A DNA stretch of 64,000 nucleotides. It comes from Kriegella aquimaris (lineage in GTDB: Bacteria; Bacteroidota; Bacteroidia; Flavobacteriales; Flavobacteriaceae). The notes below the pieces were generated by a model. The model saw only the letters and a list, made by a program, of their open reading frames with translations. It searched no databases and was not told the DNA's origin. This document shows, one piece after another, positions 43,963 through 52,288 of the stretch (position 1 is its first letter; each line of letters starts with the position of its first letter). The translations under genes and the position numbers were made by a program. The stretch is taken from the NCBI RefSeq assembly GCF_900103215.1, contig NZ_FNGV01000002.1, positions 558,001 through 622,000 of the forward strand, written 5' to 3'.

Positions 43963-43970
43963 CAAAAGTA
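43963..43970 (-). promoter_or_regulatory. -7 box of surE
   Basis: TACTTTTG on the minus strand, 17 bp before the ATG at 43945. No -33 match at 19 nt. It would drive surE and the minus-strand genes after it. Confidence 0.5.
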
Positions 43971-44147
43971 CGTTTTAAAAAAGATATGTTCCTCAAGTTC
44001 GGCTTTAACATTAAATTAATGTCCTGTGTTAAAGGAGTGGCATGGTTTTTTCAGTAACTTAGGGAATTCGTTATATTATAGGAATTGAACAGGCGATTTA
44101 TGGCCCAGCGGCATTTATTAATCGCAAAACTTTTAATGATAGATTAT

Positions 44148-46346
44148 ATGAGAAGGAATTTTGCTTACCCCTTATTACTTATACTTGTAGCCGTAGCCTC
44201 TTGTAGCTTTACCAATAAGTCCTTTGACAATGATGATAAGGATAAACTTCTGTTGGATTTGATTACCTACGTGCTCGAGAAAGGACATTATGAGCCAAAA
44301 GAAATCAATGACGATTTTTCTGTCAGTATATTCCAAGATTTTATAGACATTATCGATCCTACTAAGCGCTATTTTCTTGAATCCGATATCCAAGAATTTG
44401 AGCAGTATAAATTTCAGATTGATGATCAAATAAAGAACACCGACATAACGTTCTTCAATATCGTTTATGATCGCTTGATGAAGCGTATGGAAGAAGCGAA
44501 AGATATTTATAAAGAGGTGCTTTCAACACCTTTTGATTATAATGTCAATGAAACCATCAATATAGAATATGACGAAGTACCCTTTGCTGCATCGAAGGCC
44601 GATTTAAAAGAGCGATGGAGAAAGCAGTTGAAATATGCTACTATGGCTACATATGACGGGAAATTATCTCGTTCGGCGGCCAAACCTGCAAAGGAAAAGT
44701 TAGTTGTTGATGTCGATGGCAAAATTGTTGAGGTCGAAAGCGATACGTTTAAAGAGACCGAAGAGACATCTGATAAGCCTATGTCTCCGAAAGAGGCTGA
44801 AATTGCCTCACGTGAATCGACACGAAAGACCTTGGATGAGTTTTTCGATTTTGTAAAAGATTTAGAGCGTAAAGATTGGTTTGTGCAGTATATCAATACC
44901 ATTGTTGATGAATTCGATCCCCATACCTATTATTTTGCCCCTGATGATAAAGATAAGTTCGACATGAGCATGTCGGGCAAATTTGAAGGAATTGGTGCTC
45001 GATTGCAAAAGAAACCGGAAGGCGCTAAAATTGTAGAGATTATTTCTGGTGGCCCCGTATGGCGCGACCAACGCTTAGAAGTAGGTGATGAAATTACTAA
45101 AGTAGGGCAGAACGGAGAAGAACCTATCAATATTGTAGGTATGCGTTTAGAAGATGCCATTAAACTCATAAAGGGACCTGAGGGTACGGTCGTTGATTTA
45201 ACGGTGCGTAAGGTCGATGGGTCAATAGAGGTGATTTCTTTAACAAGAGATGTTGTTGAATTGGAAGAATCATATGCCAAATCGGCGAATGTCATCAAAG
45301 AAGATCAGAAATTCGGGTTGATTAATCTGCCCAAATTCTACGTTGACTTTGACGATTACAGCAAGCGCAATGCAGCTTCAGATGTGGCAAAAGAAGTAGA
45401 ACGCCTTAAAGAAGAAGGTGCCGAGGGACTTATATTGGATTTACGCGATAATGGAGGTGGTTCATTGAAGACCGTAGTCGAAATGGCAGGACTTTTTATA
45501 AAAGATGGTCCAATTGTTCAGGTACGTTCAAATGGCAAACGCAAAGATGTATATGATGATAAAGATGAGCGTATTCAGTGGGACGGCCCATTGGTTATTT
45601 TGGTAAACGAACTTTCGGCCTCTGCATCTGAGATTTTGGCAGCAGCGATGCAAGATTATAAAAGAGCGGTAGTTATCGGAAGCAAGCAAACTTTTGGAAA
45701 AGGTACTGTTCAAAATGTGATTCCTTTGGATAATCTTGTGAATGCCAATGATCATGGTGATTTAGGTGCTATAAAATTAACCACCCAAAAATTTTATAGA
45801 ATTAATGGTGGTTCTACCCAATTGGAAGGTGTGAAAAGTGATGTTGTGGTTCCTGACAAATACAGTTATATCGATTTAGGAGAGCGCGATCAGCACAACC
45901 CTTTAAAGTGGGATAAAATAACACCTGCTGATTATAAGCCGTGGGATGGGTATATTGACTATGAGCAGACCATCGCAAACAGTAAAAAACGTATGGCGGC
46001 CAATCCACAATTTAAATTGATAGAAGAGAATGCCAAATGGATCAAGCTTAAACAAGATGAAACTGAAATTTCACTGAACTATAAGGTCTATAAAGCTGAA
46101 GATAAAAAGGATCGTACCAAATCGGATTATTTCAAAAAGCTTTCCGATTACGATTCAAAATTAAACTTTACTTCCTTGAAATATGAAAAGGAACTTTTTA
46201 CGCAAGATTCTGTCTTACGTGAGAAAAGAGATCGTTGGCACCAAAATTTAGCCAAAGATGTTTATGTTGAAGAGGCAGTCAATGTGCTGCAAGACTTGAA
46301 GATGAACAATATCAAAAACGGTAAATTAGTGAGTGTAAAAGGATAG
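44148..46346 (+). CDS. tail-specific C-terminal processing protease (Tsp/Prc, S41)
   Basis: A 732-residue protein from the ATG at 44148, chosen because MRRNFAYPLLLILVAVASC is a clean lipoprotein signal; in-frame starts at 44085 (TTG), 44100 and 44136 would only prepend residues. An N-terminal helical domain precedes the PDZ domain (~270-360: MSGKFEGIGARLQ, GLINLPKFYVDF after it) and the S41 core, with LSASASEILAAAMQDYKRA holding the catalytic Ser and SKQTFGKGTVQ the catalytic Lys. A DUF3340-type C-terminal region closes it. It degrades periplasmic proteins from their C-terminus. Confidence 0.93.
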   Translation: MRRNFAYPLLLILVAVASCSFTNKSFDNDDKDKLLLDLITYVLEKGHYEPKEINDDFSVSIFQDFIDIIDPTKRYFLESDIQEFEQYKFQIDDQIKNTDITFFNIVYDRLMKRMEEAKDIYKEVLSTPFDYNVNETINIEYDEVPFAASKADLKERWRKQLKYATMATYDGKLSRSAAKPAKEKLVVDVDGKIVEVESDTFKETEETSDKPMSPKEAEIASRESTRKTLDEFFDFVKDLERKDWFVQYINTIVDEFDPHTYYFAPDDKDKFDMSMSGKFEGIGARLQKKPEGAKIVEIISGGPVWRDQRLEVGDEITKVGQNGEEPINIVGMRLEDAIKLIKGPEGTVVDLTVRKVDGSIEVISLTRDVVELEESYAKSANVIKEDQKFGLINLPKFYVDFDDYSKRNAASDVAKEVERLKEEGAEGLILDLRDNGGGSLKTVVEMAGLFIKDGPIVQVRSNGKRKDVYDDKDERIQWDGPLVILVNELSASASEILAAAMQDYKRAVVIGSKQTFGKGTVQNVIPLDNLVNANDHGDLGAIKLTTQKFYRINGGSTQLEGVKSDVVVPDKYSYIDLGERDQHNPLKWDKITPADYKPWDGYIDYEQTIANSKKRMAANPQFKLIEENAKWIKLKQDETEISLNYKVYKAEDKKDRTKSDYFKKLSDYDSKLNFTSLKYEKELFTQDSVLREKRDRWHQNLAKDVYVEEAVNVLQDLKMNNIKNGKLVSVKG

Positions 46347-46370
46347 ATTGAACACTTTTTAGAAATCTTG

Positions 46371-46401
46371 GCCCCGGCATATTTGCCGGGGCTTTTTTTT
46401 T
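46371..46401 (+). terminator. terminator of the Tsp/Prc gene
   Basis: A perfect 9-bp GC-rich stem (GCCCCGGCA / TGCCGGGGC) with a 4-nt loop, followed by nine T residues. It lies 25 bp after the stop codon. Confidence 0.95.
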
Positions 46402-46489
46402 GGAAAAAATTAAGCAGTGTGCATGAAAATGGACCGCTGCGTAATGTATGCCAAAGCGAATCTGATAGCCCGGATGGTATAGTCAGGCT

Positions 46490-46574
46490 GGTATATTATT
46501 CTTTTGATTGGTATTATACGTGATTTTAAATCAGGTATTATATGTCTTATTATACTTACATTCTATTATATTTA
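46490..46574 (+). repeat. iterated TATTATA motifs upstream of the SLC13 permease gene
   Basis: GGTATTATA occurs at 46510-46518 and 46534-46542, with near copies at 46490 (GGTATATTATT), 46547 (TTATTATAC) and 46563 (CTATTATAT). They recur every 13 to 24 bp just before a -7-like box TATATTTA (46567-46574). They may be binding sites for a regulator or simply AT-rich sequence. Confidence 0.4.
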
Positions 46575-46631
46575 GGTAAAATTTAATTCAGGTTTCAAAT
46601 TGATGGAACCTGTTCCTAAATAGGGCACTTT

Positions 46632-48404
46632 ATGAGTATCAATTTGATTCTGACCTTCTGTATTATTGGGGTAGGGGTGTTTTTATTTGTAAAAGACTAC
46701 TTTTCAATTGATACGACCTCTATTCTGATTATGGCTCTTTTTATAGTGGCCGGTGTGCTTAATCCTGAGGAAGGTTTTTCTGGTTTTAACCATCCGGCGA
46801 CCCTAACCTTGGGGTGTATATTTGTCGTTAGCGGAGGCGTATTCAGCTCAGGAATTTTGGATGGATTGAGCCATAAAATCATAAAATTGGCGAAAATAAA
46901 CTACCTCATTGCCCTAATTGTATTTTGTGGTATTTCAGGAATCTTTTCTGCCTTTATAAACGACACGGCGGTAGTAGCATTGTTGTTGCCCATAGCCTTA
47001 ACTGTTTGTAGGGAAACCAATATAAGTCCAGGAAAATTATTGATGCCTATTTCCTTTGCCGCGCTTTTTGGTGGAACCTGTACTCTTATAGGAACGTCGA
47101 CGAACATTTTGGTTAGTAGTTATGCCAAAAAATATGGATTCGAGGAATTTGGAATGTTCGAATTCACGGGCGCCGCCTTCTGCCTATTGCTTATCGGATT
47201 TGCCTATATTTTTGTGGTCGGACCGTTTTTACTTCCTAAGGGTAAAAATAATATGGAGCTCACCAAGAAGGCGGAAGAATATATTACCGAACTGGCCATT
47301 GAAGAGAATTCTTCCGACTGCAATAAGCGGGTAATTGACTCAAAATTGGTTAAGGATCACGGGGTTCGTATTCTTACCATTTTGAGGAATGGAAATTTAA
47401 TGCATTCCGTAGGTCCAGATACATTAATGCTAAAAGATGATATTCTAAAAGTAATGGTGCCCCCAATTACTTTTAATAGGCTTTTAGATTTGCAGGGATA
47501 TAAAATTAAGGGTGATAAGCGAATGAAGATTGGCCAAGGCCAAGATGTCGATTATCAACTCTATGAAGTGATTATTCCGTTTGGTTCAGGTTTGGCACAA
47601 AATTCATTAAAATCATTGAAGTTTAGTCAGAATTATGGGGTGTCAGTATTAGCTATACGGCATCGCAACGAAATTATTTTTGATAAACTTGCGAAAGTAG
47701 CACTTAAAGAAGGCGACATGCTATTAGTGTTGGGTAAAAAAGAACAGGTCGATCGTTTAGAAACTGAAAAACTCTTGATCACTCTTTCGGCGTATGCCCA
47801 AAAAAAGACCAATTACCGAAAGGCGATTCCAGCAATTTTAATTGCTATAGGAGTAGTTTTAGTGGCAGCTCTTAATATAACCACAATCTTAATTAGTGCA
47901 ATGGTAGGAGCCTTGCTAATGGTGTTGACTGGAACTCTGAAGCCTGCCGAGGCTTATAATGCGGTGGAATGGAAGGTTATATTTATGATGGCTGGTGTAC
48001 TTTCTATGGGAGCTGCCCTGGAGAAAACGGGGGGGGCGAAGCTAATTGCCCAATTTATAGAGTCTACCATTGGTGATTATGATGCTCGTATTACCTTAAG
48101 CTTAATATATCTGATTACATTTATTTCTACGAATCTTATTTCAAGCAAGGCCACCGCAGCACTTATGACCCCCGTGGTCATTGGTTTGGCTTCGGCCATG
48201 GAAATCAGTGAACGGCCCTTTTTGGTGGCTGTTATGTTTGCTTGTTCTTTGACCTTTATGACGCCTATGAGCTATCCGACCAATACAATGGTATATGCGC
48301 CAGGAAATTATAAGTTCAATGATTTCTTGAAATTTGGCACACCATTGAATATTATTAGTTGGATAGCGGCTTCCTTTATTATTCCATATTTTTTCCCATT
48401 TTAG
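46632..48404 (+). CDS. SLC13/DASS family anion permease with two TrkA-C domains
   Basis: A 590-residue inner-membrane protein. Two halves of transmembrane helices carry the paired re-entrant loop motifs: INDTAVVALLLPIALTV and GTCTLIGTSTNILVSS in the first, SSKATAALMTPVVIGLA and MSYPTNTMVYAPG in the second. Between them (~205-395) lie two TrkA-C (RCK_C) domains, each marked by a gly/asp-rich GPDTLMLKDDILKVMVP- or LAKVALKEGDMLLVLG-type segment. Substrates in this group are sulfate or dicarboxylates; the one here cannot be told from the sequence. Confidence 0.92.
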   Translation: MSINLILTFCIIGVGVFLFVKDYFSIDTTSILIMALFIVAGVLNPEEGFSGFNHPATLTLGCIFVVSGGVFSSGILDGLSHKIIKLAKINYLIALIVFCGISGIFSAFINDTAVVALLLPIALTVCRETNISPGKLLMPISFAALFGGTCTLIGTSTNILVSSYAKKYGFEEFGMFEFTGAAFCLLLIGFAYIFVVGPFLLPKGKNNMELTKKAEEYITELAIEENSSDCNKRVIDSKLVKDHGVRILTILRNGNLMHSVGPDTLMLKDDILKVMVPPITFNRLLDLQGYKIKGDKRMKIGQGQDVDYQLYEVIIPFGSGLAQNSLKSLKFSQNYGVSVLAIRHRNEIIFDKLAKVALKEGDMLLVLGKKEQVDRLETEKLLITLSAYAQKKTNYRKAIPAILIAIGVVLVAALNITTILISAMVGALLMVLTGTLKPAEAYNAVEWKVIFMMAGVLSMGAALEKTGGAKLIAQFIESTIGDYDARITLSLIYLITFISTNLISSKATAALMTPVVIGLASAMEISERPFLVAVMFACSLTFMTPMSYPTNTMVYAPGNYKFNDFLKFGTPLNIISWIAASFIIPYFFPF

Positions 48405-48418
48405 AAATGGCTAATTCT

Positions 48419-48940
48419 CTAAGGCTTCACAGCTCCTCCTAATTTTTTGACATCGACATGTTTCATGAATTGAGACAATAATAGGCGCAGTTTAGGGGTG
48501 ATGTGATTTTTGCAAAAGGGTTTATTGGGGTTTTTTATATAATAATTGATATATCGTTGGTCAGAAGATTTGAATTCAAAAAAAGGATAGACCTGGGTTA
48601 TCAATCGTTGGTCAAATTCGTGTTGTAATTCTGAAAGGCTTTGTTTTGCTTCAATGGCCTGTTTCTTTGAGAGCGTGTATATCGCAGACCGATATTTGTT
48701 GAGCATTGCATGATTTGATGTACTGTTGTGAGTGTACAAATGAATTTCAATCAAGACTTTCTGGGAAATCAAGTTGGCATTAAAATGAACAATTATAGCT
48801 TCGGAGAAGGTGTGGTTTTTTTCGGTGGATGCTACAAAACCTTGTTCAACCTTTTGAACTCCTTTCAGTGATTGAAAAACCGCTTCTGTGCACCAGTGGC
48901 ATCCTCCGCCGAATGCTATTTTATTGAGTGAATCAGACAC
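48419..48940 (-). CDS. divergent MsrA-like peptide-methionine sulfoxide reductase
   Basis: A 173-residue protein. The MsrA active site is kept as FGGGCHWCTEAVFQSLKGV, with catalytic Cys in GGGC-H-WC; His replaces the usual Phe. The substrate-binding segment is shortened to HNSTSNHAMLNKYRSAIYT and lacks the QGxDxGxQYRS motif of typical MsrA, while FCKNHITPKLRLL matches the usual C-terminus. Activity on protein methionine-S-sulfoxide is therefore likely but uncertain. It is convergent with the SLC13 gene and 8 bp after a small gene often linked to Msr function. Confidence 0.8.
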   Translation of the reverse strand: MSDSLNKIAFGGGCHWCTEAVFQSLKGVQKVEQGFVASTEKNHTFSEAIIVHFNANLISQKVLIEIHLYTHNSTSNHAMLNKYRSAIYTLSKKQAIEAKQSLSELQHEFDQRLITQVYPFFEFKSSDQRYINYYIKNPNKPFCKNHITPKLRLLLSQFMKHVDVKKLGGAVKP

Positions 48941-48948
48941 TTCGTGTA

Positions 48949-49197
48949 TTACGTCAGAAGTTTGTAATTGTTTAAAAAATCAACAACCTTTTCTACAGGC
49001 ATCTCACAAGGCTTTAACTTCTCCGAAGTGTGTGTCACATAATAATTGAGACTAATAAAATTTTTACCGCCCAACTCTTCGGCATAAACCTTATGACTAC
49101 GTCCATCGTTGAAATCAGTACGCGTTACACCATATCTTTTCGTTTGGTAGACTACTTCGGAATATCCTGAGGGTAAGGCCTTTATTCGCTTCAACAT
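48949..49197 (-). CDS. small protein of the Msr neighbourhood
   Basis: An 82-residue protein from the ATG at 49197. The frame opens earlier only at a TTG (49254), and a TATCTTTC box lies just before 49197. Sequence: KALPSGYSEVVYQTKRYGVT, then DGRSHKVYAEELGGKNFISL and LKPCEMPVEKVVDFLNNY. Short proteins of this kind are annotated in flavobacteria near peptide methionine sulfoxide reductases, from memory; no enzyme motif is visible and one Cys is present. Cytoplasmic, function unknown. Confidence 0.7.
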   Translation of the reverse strand: MLKRIKALPSGYSEVVYQTKRYGVTRTDFNDGRSHKVYAEELGGKNFISLNYYVTHTSEKLKPCEMPVEKVVDFLNNYKLLT

Positions 49198-49261
49198 TGG
49201 AGAAAGATAATTATTTTTTAATTTAGAAGGGGTGATATTTTTTTGCCAAAACAAATTATAA

Positions 49262-49573
49262 TCAGTTATAATCTATAATGGAATTCCATTTTTTGCTTCT
49301 TTTGGCTACCGCCTTAATATAGGAACAAACGGCCACCGCCGAATAACCTTCCTCAGTCAATTTTTCGAAGGTTTTTTCAACTAATTCTTTACCAATGCCC
49401 TGCCCTCTTAATTGATAGGGTACTTCAGAATACACTAAGAACATTTTTCCATTGCGCAAGGAATACTCGACCTTGGCAGTTTGGCCATCTATTTCCATTG
49501 AAAACCGATTGTTTTCTTTGTCGTGTTTTATTTCAGGGCCCGAAGTTTCGGCTGCTTTGTTTCTTTGTTTCAT
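49262..49573 (-). CDS. small GNAT-type N-acetyltransferase (YjdJ type)
   Basis: A 103-residue protein. It is the short GNAT form: DKENNRFSMEIDGQTAKVEY, MFLVYSEVPYQLRGQGIGKE with the acetyl-CoA loop (R/QxxGxG/A), and YSAVAVCSYIKAVAKR with the W/S-K-W end. Substrates of this family are mostly unknown. It lies between the Trx-like gene and the small Msr-neighbourhood gene. Confidence 0.85.
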   Translation of the reverse strand: MKQRNKAAETSGPEIKHDKENNRFSMEIDGQTAKVEYSLRNGKMFLVYSEVPYQLRGQGIGKELVEKTFEKLTEEGYSAVAVCSYIKAVAKRSKKWNSIIDYN

Positions 49574-49601
49574 GTCATTTGTTTTTAAGACGAATACCCA
49601 T

Positions 49602-50045
49602 TTACTGTATCGTTTTTAAAAACTCGATGGCCTTTTCGACATTCAAATGAAAATCATTGAATACTACATTGTTTTTTTGATCGATAAAAATAAACCATGG
49701 TGTTCCCCCCGTTCTATAGTGGTACATAACCTTAGACCGATTATCCGAACTATCATCGCCAAAATCGTGACCAAAAAGAATATTTAAATTATATTTTTTT
49801 TGCGTTTCTACCATTTTATCATGAGTATTGGCCTCGTAACCTTCGAACACGGTTTGTATGGCTAAAAAGACAACGGCTGGGTTGTGTGTTAAAGCCTTGG
49901 TCAATTTCTGCAGCGCAGGGAAACCTCGGCTGTGACAACCAGGGCACCAACTTTGAAAGCAATAGACGACTTTAAACTTTCCATCAAAATCGGAAAGTTT
50001 TACAGGTGGAATCGTATGTCCGATATCATCAATCCACCGAGTCAC
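49602..50045 (-). CDS. thioredoxin-like (TlpA/redoxin) protein, 5' end cut by a stop codon
   Basis: A 147-residue protein from the GTG at 50045. The Trx fold is marked by VVYCFQSWCPGCHSRGFPAL (CPGC redox site), FGHDFGDDSSDNRSKVM and RTGGTPWFIFID with the cis-Pro. No signal peptide, so it is cytoplasmic. The GTG directly follows a TAA stop in the same frame, and that frame continues upstream to an ATG at 50099 encoding a plausible beginning of the domain (GYKAPEF). The annotated start is therefore likely a restart after a nonsense mutation, or the gene is now broken. Confidence 0.75.
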   Translation of the reverse strand: MTRWIDDIGHTIPPVKLSDFDGKFKVVYCFQSWCPGCHSRGFPALQKLTKALTHNPAVVFLAIQTVFEGYEANTHDKMVETQKKYNLNILFGHDFGDDSSDNRSKVMYHYRTGGTPWFIFIDQKNNVVFNDFHLNVEKAIEFLKTIQ

Positions 50046-50099
50046 TTAAAATTCAGGGGCTTTATAGCCACTGATGCCGTAAGTGGTCGTATTGCTCAT
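50046..50099 (-). pseudogene. orphaned 5' segment of the thioredoxin-like gene
   Basis: ATG at 50099 opens 17 codons ending YKAPEF, then TAA (50048-50046), then the GTG of the downstream part in the same frame. Relatives begin APELKVTxWID, so the TAA stands where a Lys codon (AAA) is expected, a single A-to-T change. Reinitiation at TAAGTG is possible. Confidence 0.65.
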
Positions 50100-50236
50100 A
50101 AGTGTCTTAGCTTAATTTTTTGAAAGAGTCAATCGAGACTGCGGTCTGTTAATAATTATCGCCCACTCGTTGTATTCATATTGAGCCTTTTATCAAATAG
50201 CACTGCTAAAATAAGCTTCACAAGGCGGCAGTGCTA

Positions 50237-50788
50237 TTAGGCAGAAACTCCTTTTAATTTATCAGCATGCATCTTTCGTAATTTTGCTAATTTTGGCGTA
50301 ATTACAGCACTGCAATAGCCTTGAGTGGTATTGTTTCTGTAATAATCCTGGTGATAAGCTTCGGCTTCGTAAAATGTTTCCAATGGACTTATCTCCGTAA
50401 CTATTGGGTTTTCGTAATAAGGCGCGACCTCCTTAGCCACAAGAGCCGCAATTTCTTTTTGATTCTCATCATGGTAATAGATTACCGATCGGTATTGTGT
50501 GCCGGCATCCGCACCTTGTCGATTTAAGGTAGTAGGGTCATGACTGGTCATAAAGATGACAAGTAAATCATGGTATGATATAACTTCTGGGTCAAAGGTC
50601 ACCTGTACCACTTCTGCATGGCCTGTTAGACCTGAGCATACTTCTCTATAGGTCGGTTTCCCCGGAGCGGAACCTCCTGTATAGCCTGATACTATTTTTT
50701 CAACACCCTTGACTTCTTGAAAAACGGCTTCGATACACCAAAAGCAACCACCGCCGAGTGTGGCTATTTCCAATTTTTTATTTTTCAT
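50237..50788 (-). CDS. msrA: peptide-methionine (S)-S-oxide reductase MsrA
   Basis: A 183-residue protein from the ATG at 50788; the longer frame start at 50875 lies deep in msrB and is rejected. The complete MsrA pattern is seen: LGGGCFWCIEAVFQEVKGVE with the catalytic Cys, SGYTGGSAPGKPTYREVCSG, GHAEVVQVTFDP, SHDPTTLNRQGADAGTQYRS and YCSAVITPKLAKL. It reduces the S-form of methionine sulfoxide in proteins. Its start overlaps the msrB stop by 11 bp, so the two enzymes are made together. Confidence 0.95.
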   Translation of the reverse strand: MKNKKLEIATLGGGCFWCIEAVFQEVKGVEKIVSGYTGGSAPGKPTYREVCSGLTGHAEVVQVTFDPEVISYHDLLVIFMTSHDPTTLNRQGADAGTQYRSVIYYHDENQKEIAALVAKEVAPYYENPIVTEISPLETFYEAEAYHQDYYRNNTTQGYCSAVITPKLAKLRKMHADKLKGVSA

Positions 50789-51242
50789 TCGTTGTTCTTT
50801 CTTTTTGTAACTGCATTGAAGCAGAGTTAATACAATAACGCAACCCACTAGGCTCTGGTCCGTCAGGAAATACATGGCCTAAGTGTGCATCGCAAGTGTT
50901 ACACATAACTTCGACCCTTACCATGCCAAAGGCCGTGTCTTTTTCATACTTTATGGCATTTTCCGTAATAGGCTGTGTAAAACTGGGCCATCCAGTACCC
51001 GATTCGAATTTAATGGTTGAATCGAATAAAGGGGTGTCACAACACACACAATTATACTTGCCTGCTTCATGAATGCTGCACAATGCACCTGTATGCGGAG
51101 CTTCGGTTCCCTTTTTACGAGTGACCCTGAACTGTTCGGGAGTTAATAGCGCCCGCCATTCAGCTTCGGGTTTTTCTAATCTTCGATCTGGTATGGGGTT
51201 TCCTTTAACCGTAAAATTGATGATGTTATTCCAAGTAAGCAT
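50778..51242 (-). CDS. msrB: peptide-methionine (R)-S-oxide reductase MsrB
   Basis: A 154-residue protein with the MsrB core: FRVTRKKGTEAPHTGAL, two zinc CxxC pairs (NCVCCDTPLF and VMCNTCDAHLGHVFPDGP), KFESGTGWPSF and RYCINSAS with the catalytic Cys. It reduces the R-form of methionine sulfoxide. No signal peptide, so both msr products act in the cytoplasm. It is the first gene of this minus-strand pair and diverges from the nuclease gene. Confidence 0.95.
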   Translation of the reverse strand: MLTWNNIINFTVKGNPIPDRRLEKPEAEWRALLTPEQFRVTRKKGTEAPHTGALCSIHEAGKYNCVCCDTPLFDSTIKFESGTGWPSFTQPITENAIKYEKDTAFGMVRVEVMCNTCDAHLGHVFPDGPEPSGLRYCINSASMQLQKERTTNEK

Positions 51243-51384
51243 TTTTTGTTTCCTTTCTATTTAAGTGACTTGTTTTTTTATTGAAATTTCCCAAATTAAT
51301 CCTACGGGAAATACGCCTTGACTAAGTCGAATTTTTTCTTTCGACCTTACAAATTGCAGCTGCTTCAATACCACTAATTTAAGT

Positions 51385-51392
51385 TAAATTTG
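51385..51392 (+). promoter_or_regulatory. -7 box directly before the nuclease start
   Basis: TAAATTTG matches TAnnTTTG and ends only 4 nt before the ATG at 51397. Transcription would begin at or next to the start codon, giving a leaderless mRNA. No -33 TTTG is seen at 19 nt. Confidence 0.5.
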
Positions 51393-51396
51393 ACGC

Positions 51397-52218
51397 ATGG
51401 TAAGAGCAAAATCAATAAAAGGAAATAAAGCGATATTCACAGTATTGTTGCTTATCTGTGTGATAGGGTTTTGGCTTTTTGAAAATTTCTATACCCCTGC
51501 CACCTATTCTGTGGCGGCTGAGGGAGACTTTAAATCGGAAATGTCATTAACGATGTTGCCAAGCTCTACCACGGGCGACATCGTGGCGCATAACCATTAT
51601 ATCTTGTCATATAATGAACCTTATGAACAGGCAGAATGGGTAGCATATGAACTTAAGAAAGAACATTTGACCAATGACGACCGCAAACGCCCGTATTTTA
51701 TTGAAGACCCCAAGGTGAAGACGAAATCTGCGGATTGGAGAAACTATCGTGGATCTGGTTACGATAGGGGACATCTATGTCCGGCTGGTGATCGGCGATT
51801 TTCGGAGCAAGCCTATAACGAAACATTTTATACAAGTAATATAAGTCCGCAAGACCGAGATTTCAATGCGGGTGTTTGGAACCGTTTAGAAATGCAAGTA
51901 CGTCAGTGGGCCAAAAGATATGGAAGTATATTCGTGGTGACCGGTGGGGTATTGGAAGATGGACTTAAAGAAATCGGTGAAGAGGATGTAGATGTGCCTA
52001 ACTATTATTATAAAATAGTAGCCAAGGGCGAAAAATCACATTTAGAAGTAATAGCTTTTTTAATTCCTGGTCGGCCTAGTTCAAAACCTCTTGAACAATT
52101 TGCCGTGCCCATAGACCAAATCGAAAAATTGACTGGTATCGATTTTTTCGAGAAACTTCCTATAGAGATAACTGCTGAATTAGAACAAAACGTGAATATG
52201 GAAGGGTGGCGTTTTTAG
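51397..52218 (+). CDS. membrane-anchored DNA/RNA non-specific endonuclease (NucA family)
   Basis: A 273-residue protein with one N-terminal helix (AIFTVLLLICVIGFWLF) that should anchor it outside the inner membrane. The beta-beta-alpha-Me nuclease core contains YDRGHLCPAGDRRF with the catalytic His of DRGH, FYTSNISPQDRDFNAGVWNR with the metal-binding Asn, and VVTGGVL. Family members cut DNA and RNA without sequence preference; use in nutrient scavenging or DNA processing is plausible. It stands alone between divergent msrB and convergent rodA. Confidence 0.93.
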   Translation: MVRAKSIKGNKAIFTVLLLICVIGFWLFENFYTPATYSVAAEGDFKSEMSLTMLPSSTTGDIVAHNHYILSYNEPYEQAEWVAYELKKEHLTNDDRKRPYFIEDPKVKTKSADWRNYRGSGYDRGHLCPAGDRRFSEQAYNETFYTSNISPQDRDFNAGVWNRLEMQVRQWAKRYGSIFVVTGGVLEDGLKEIGEEDVDVPNYYYKIVAKGEKSHLEVIAFLIPGRPSSKPLEQFAVPIDQIEKLTGIDFFEKLPIEITAELEQNVNMEGWRF

Positions 52219-52288
52219 TAACCTTTATCCTTAATGGGTCTTGGATTTAACATCATAAAATAAATATGCAATTTTTGATTGCTGGATG

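Noticed and set aside
50789-50875. 29-residue N-terminal extension of MsrA with a hydrophobic stretch
   Set aside because: It is coded entirely within msrB in another frame; the ATG at 50788 starts the standard MsrA sequence.
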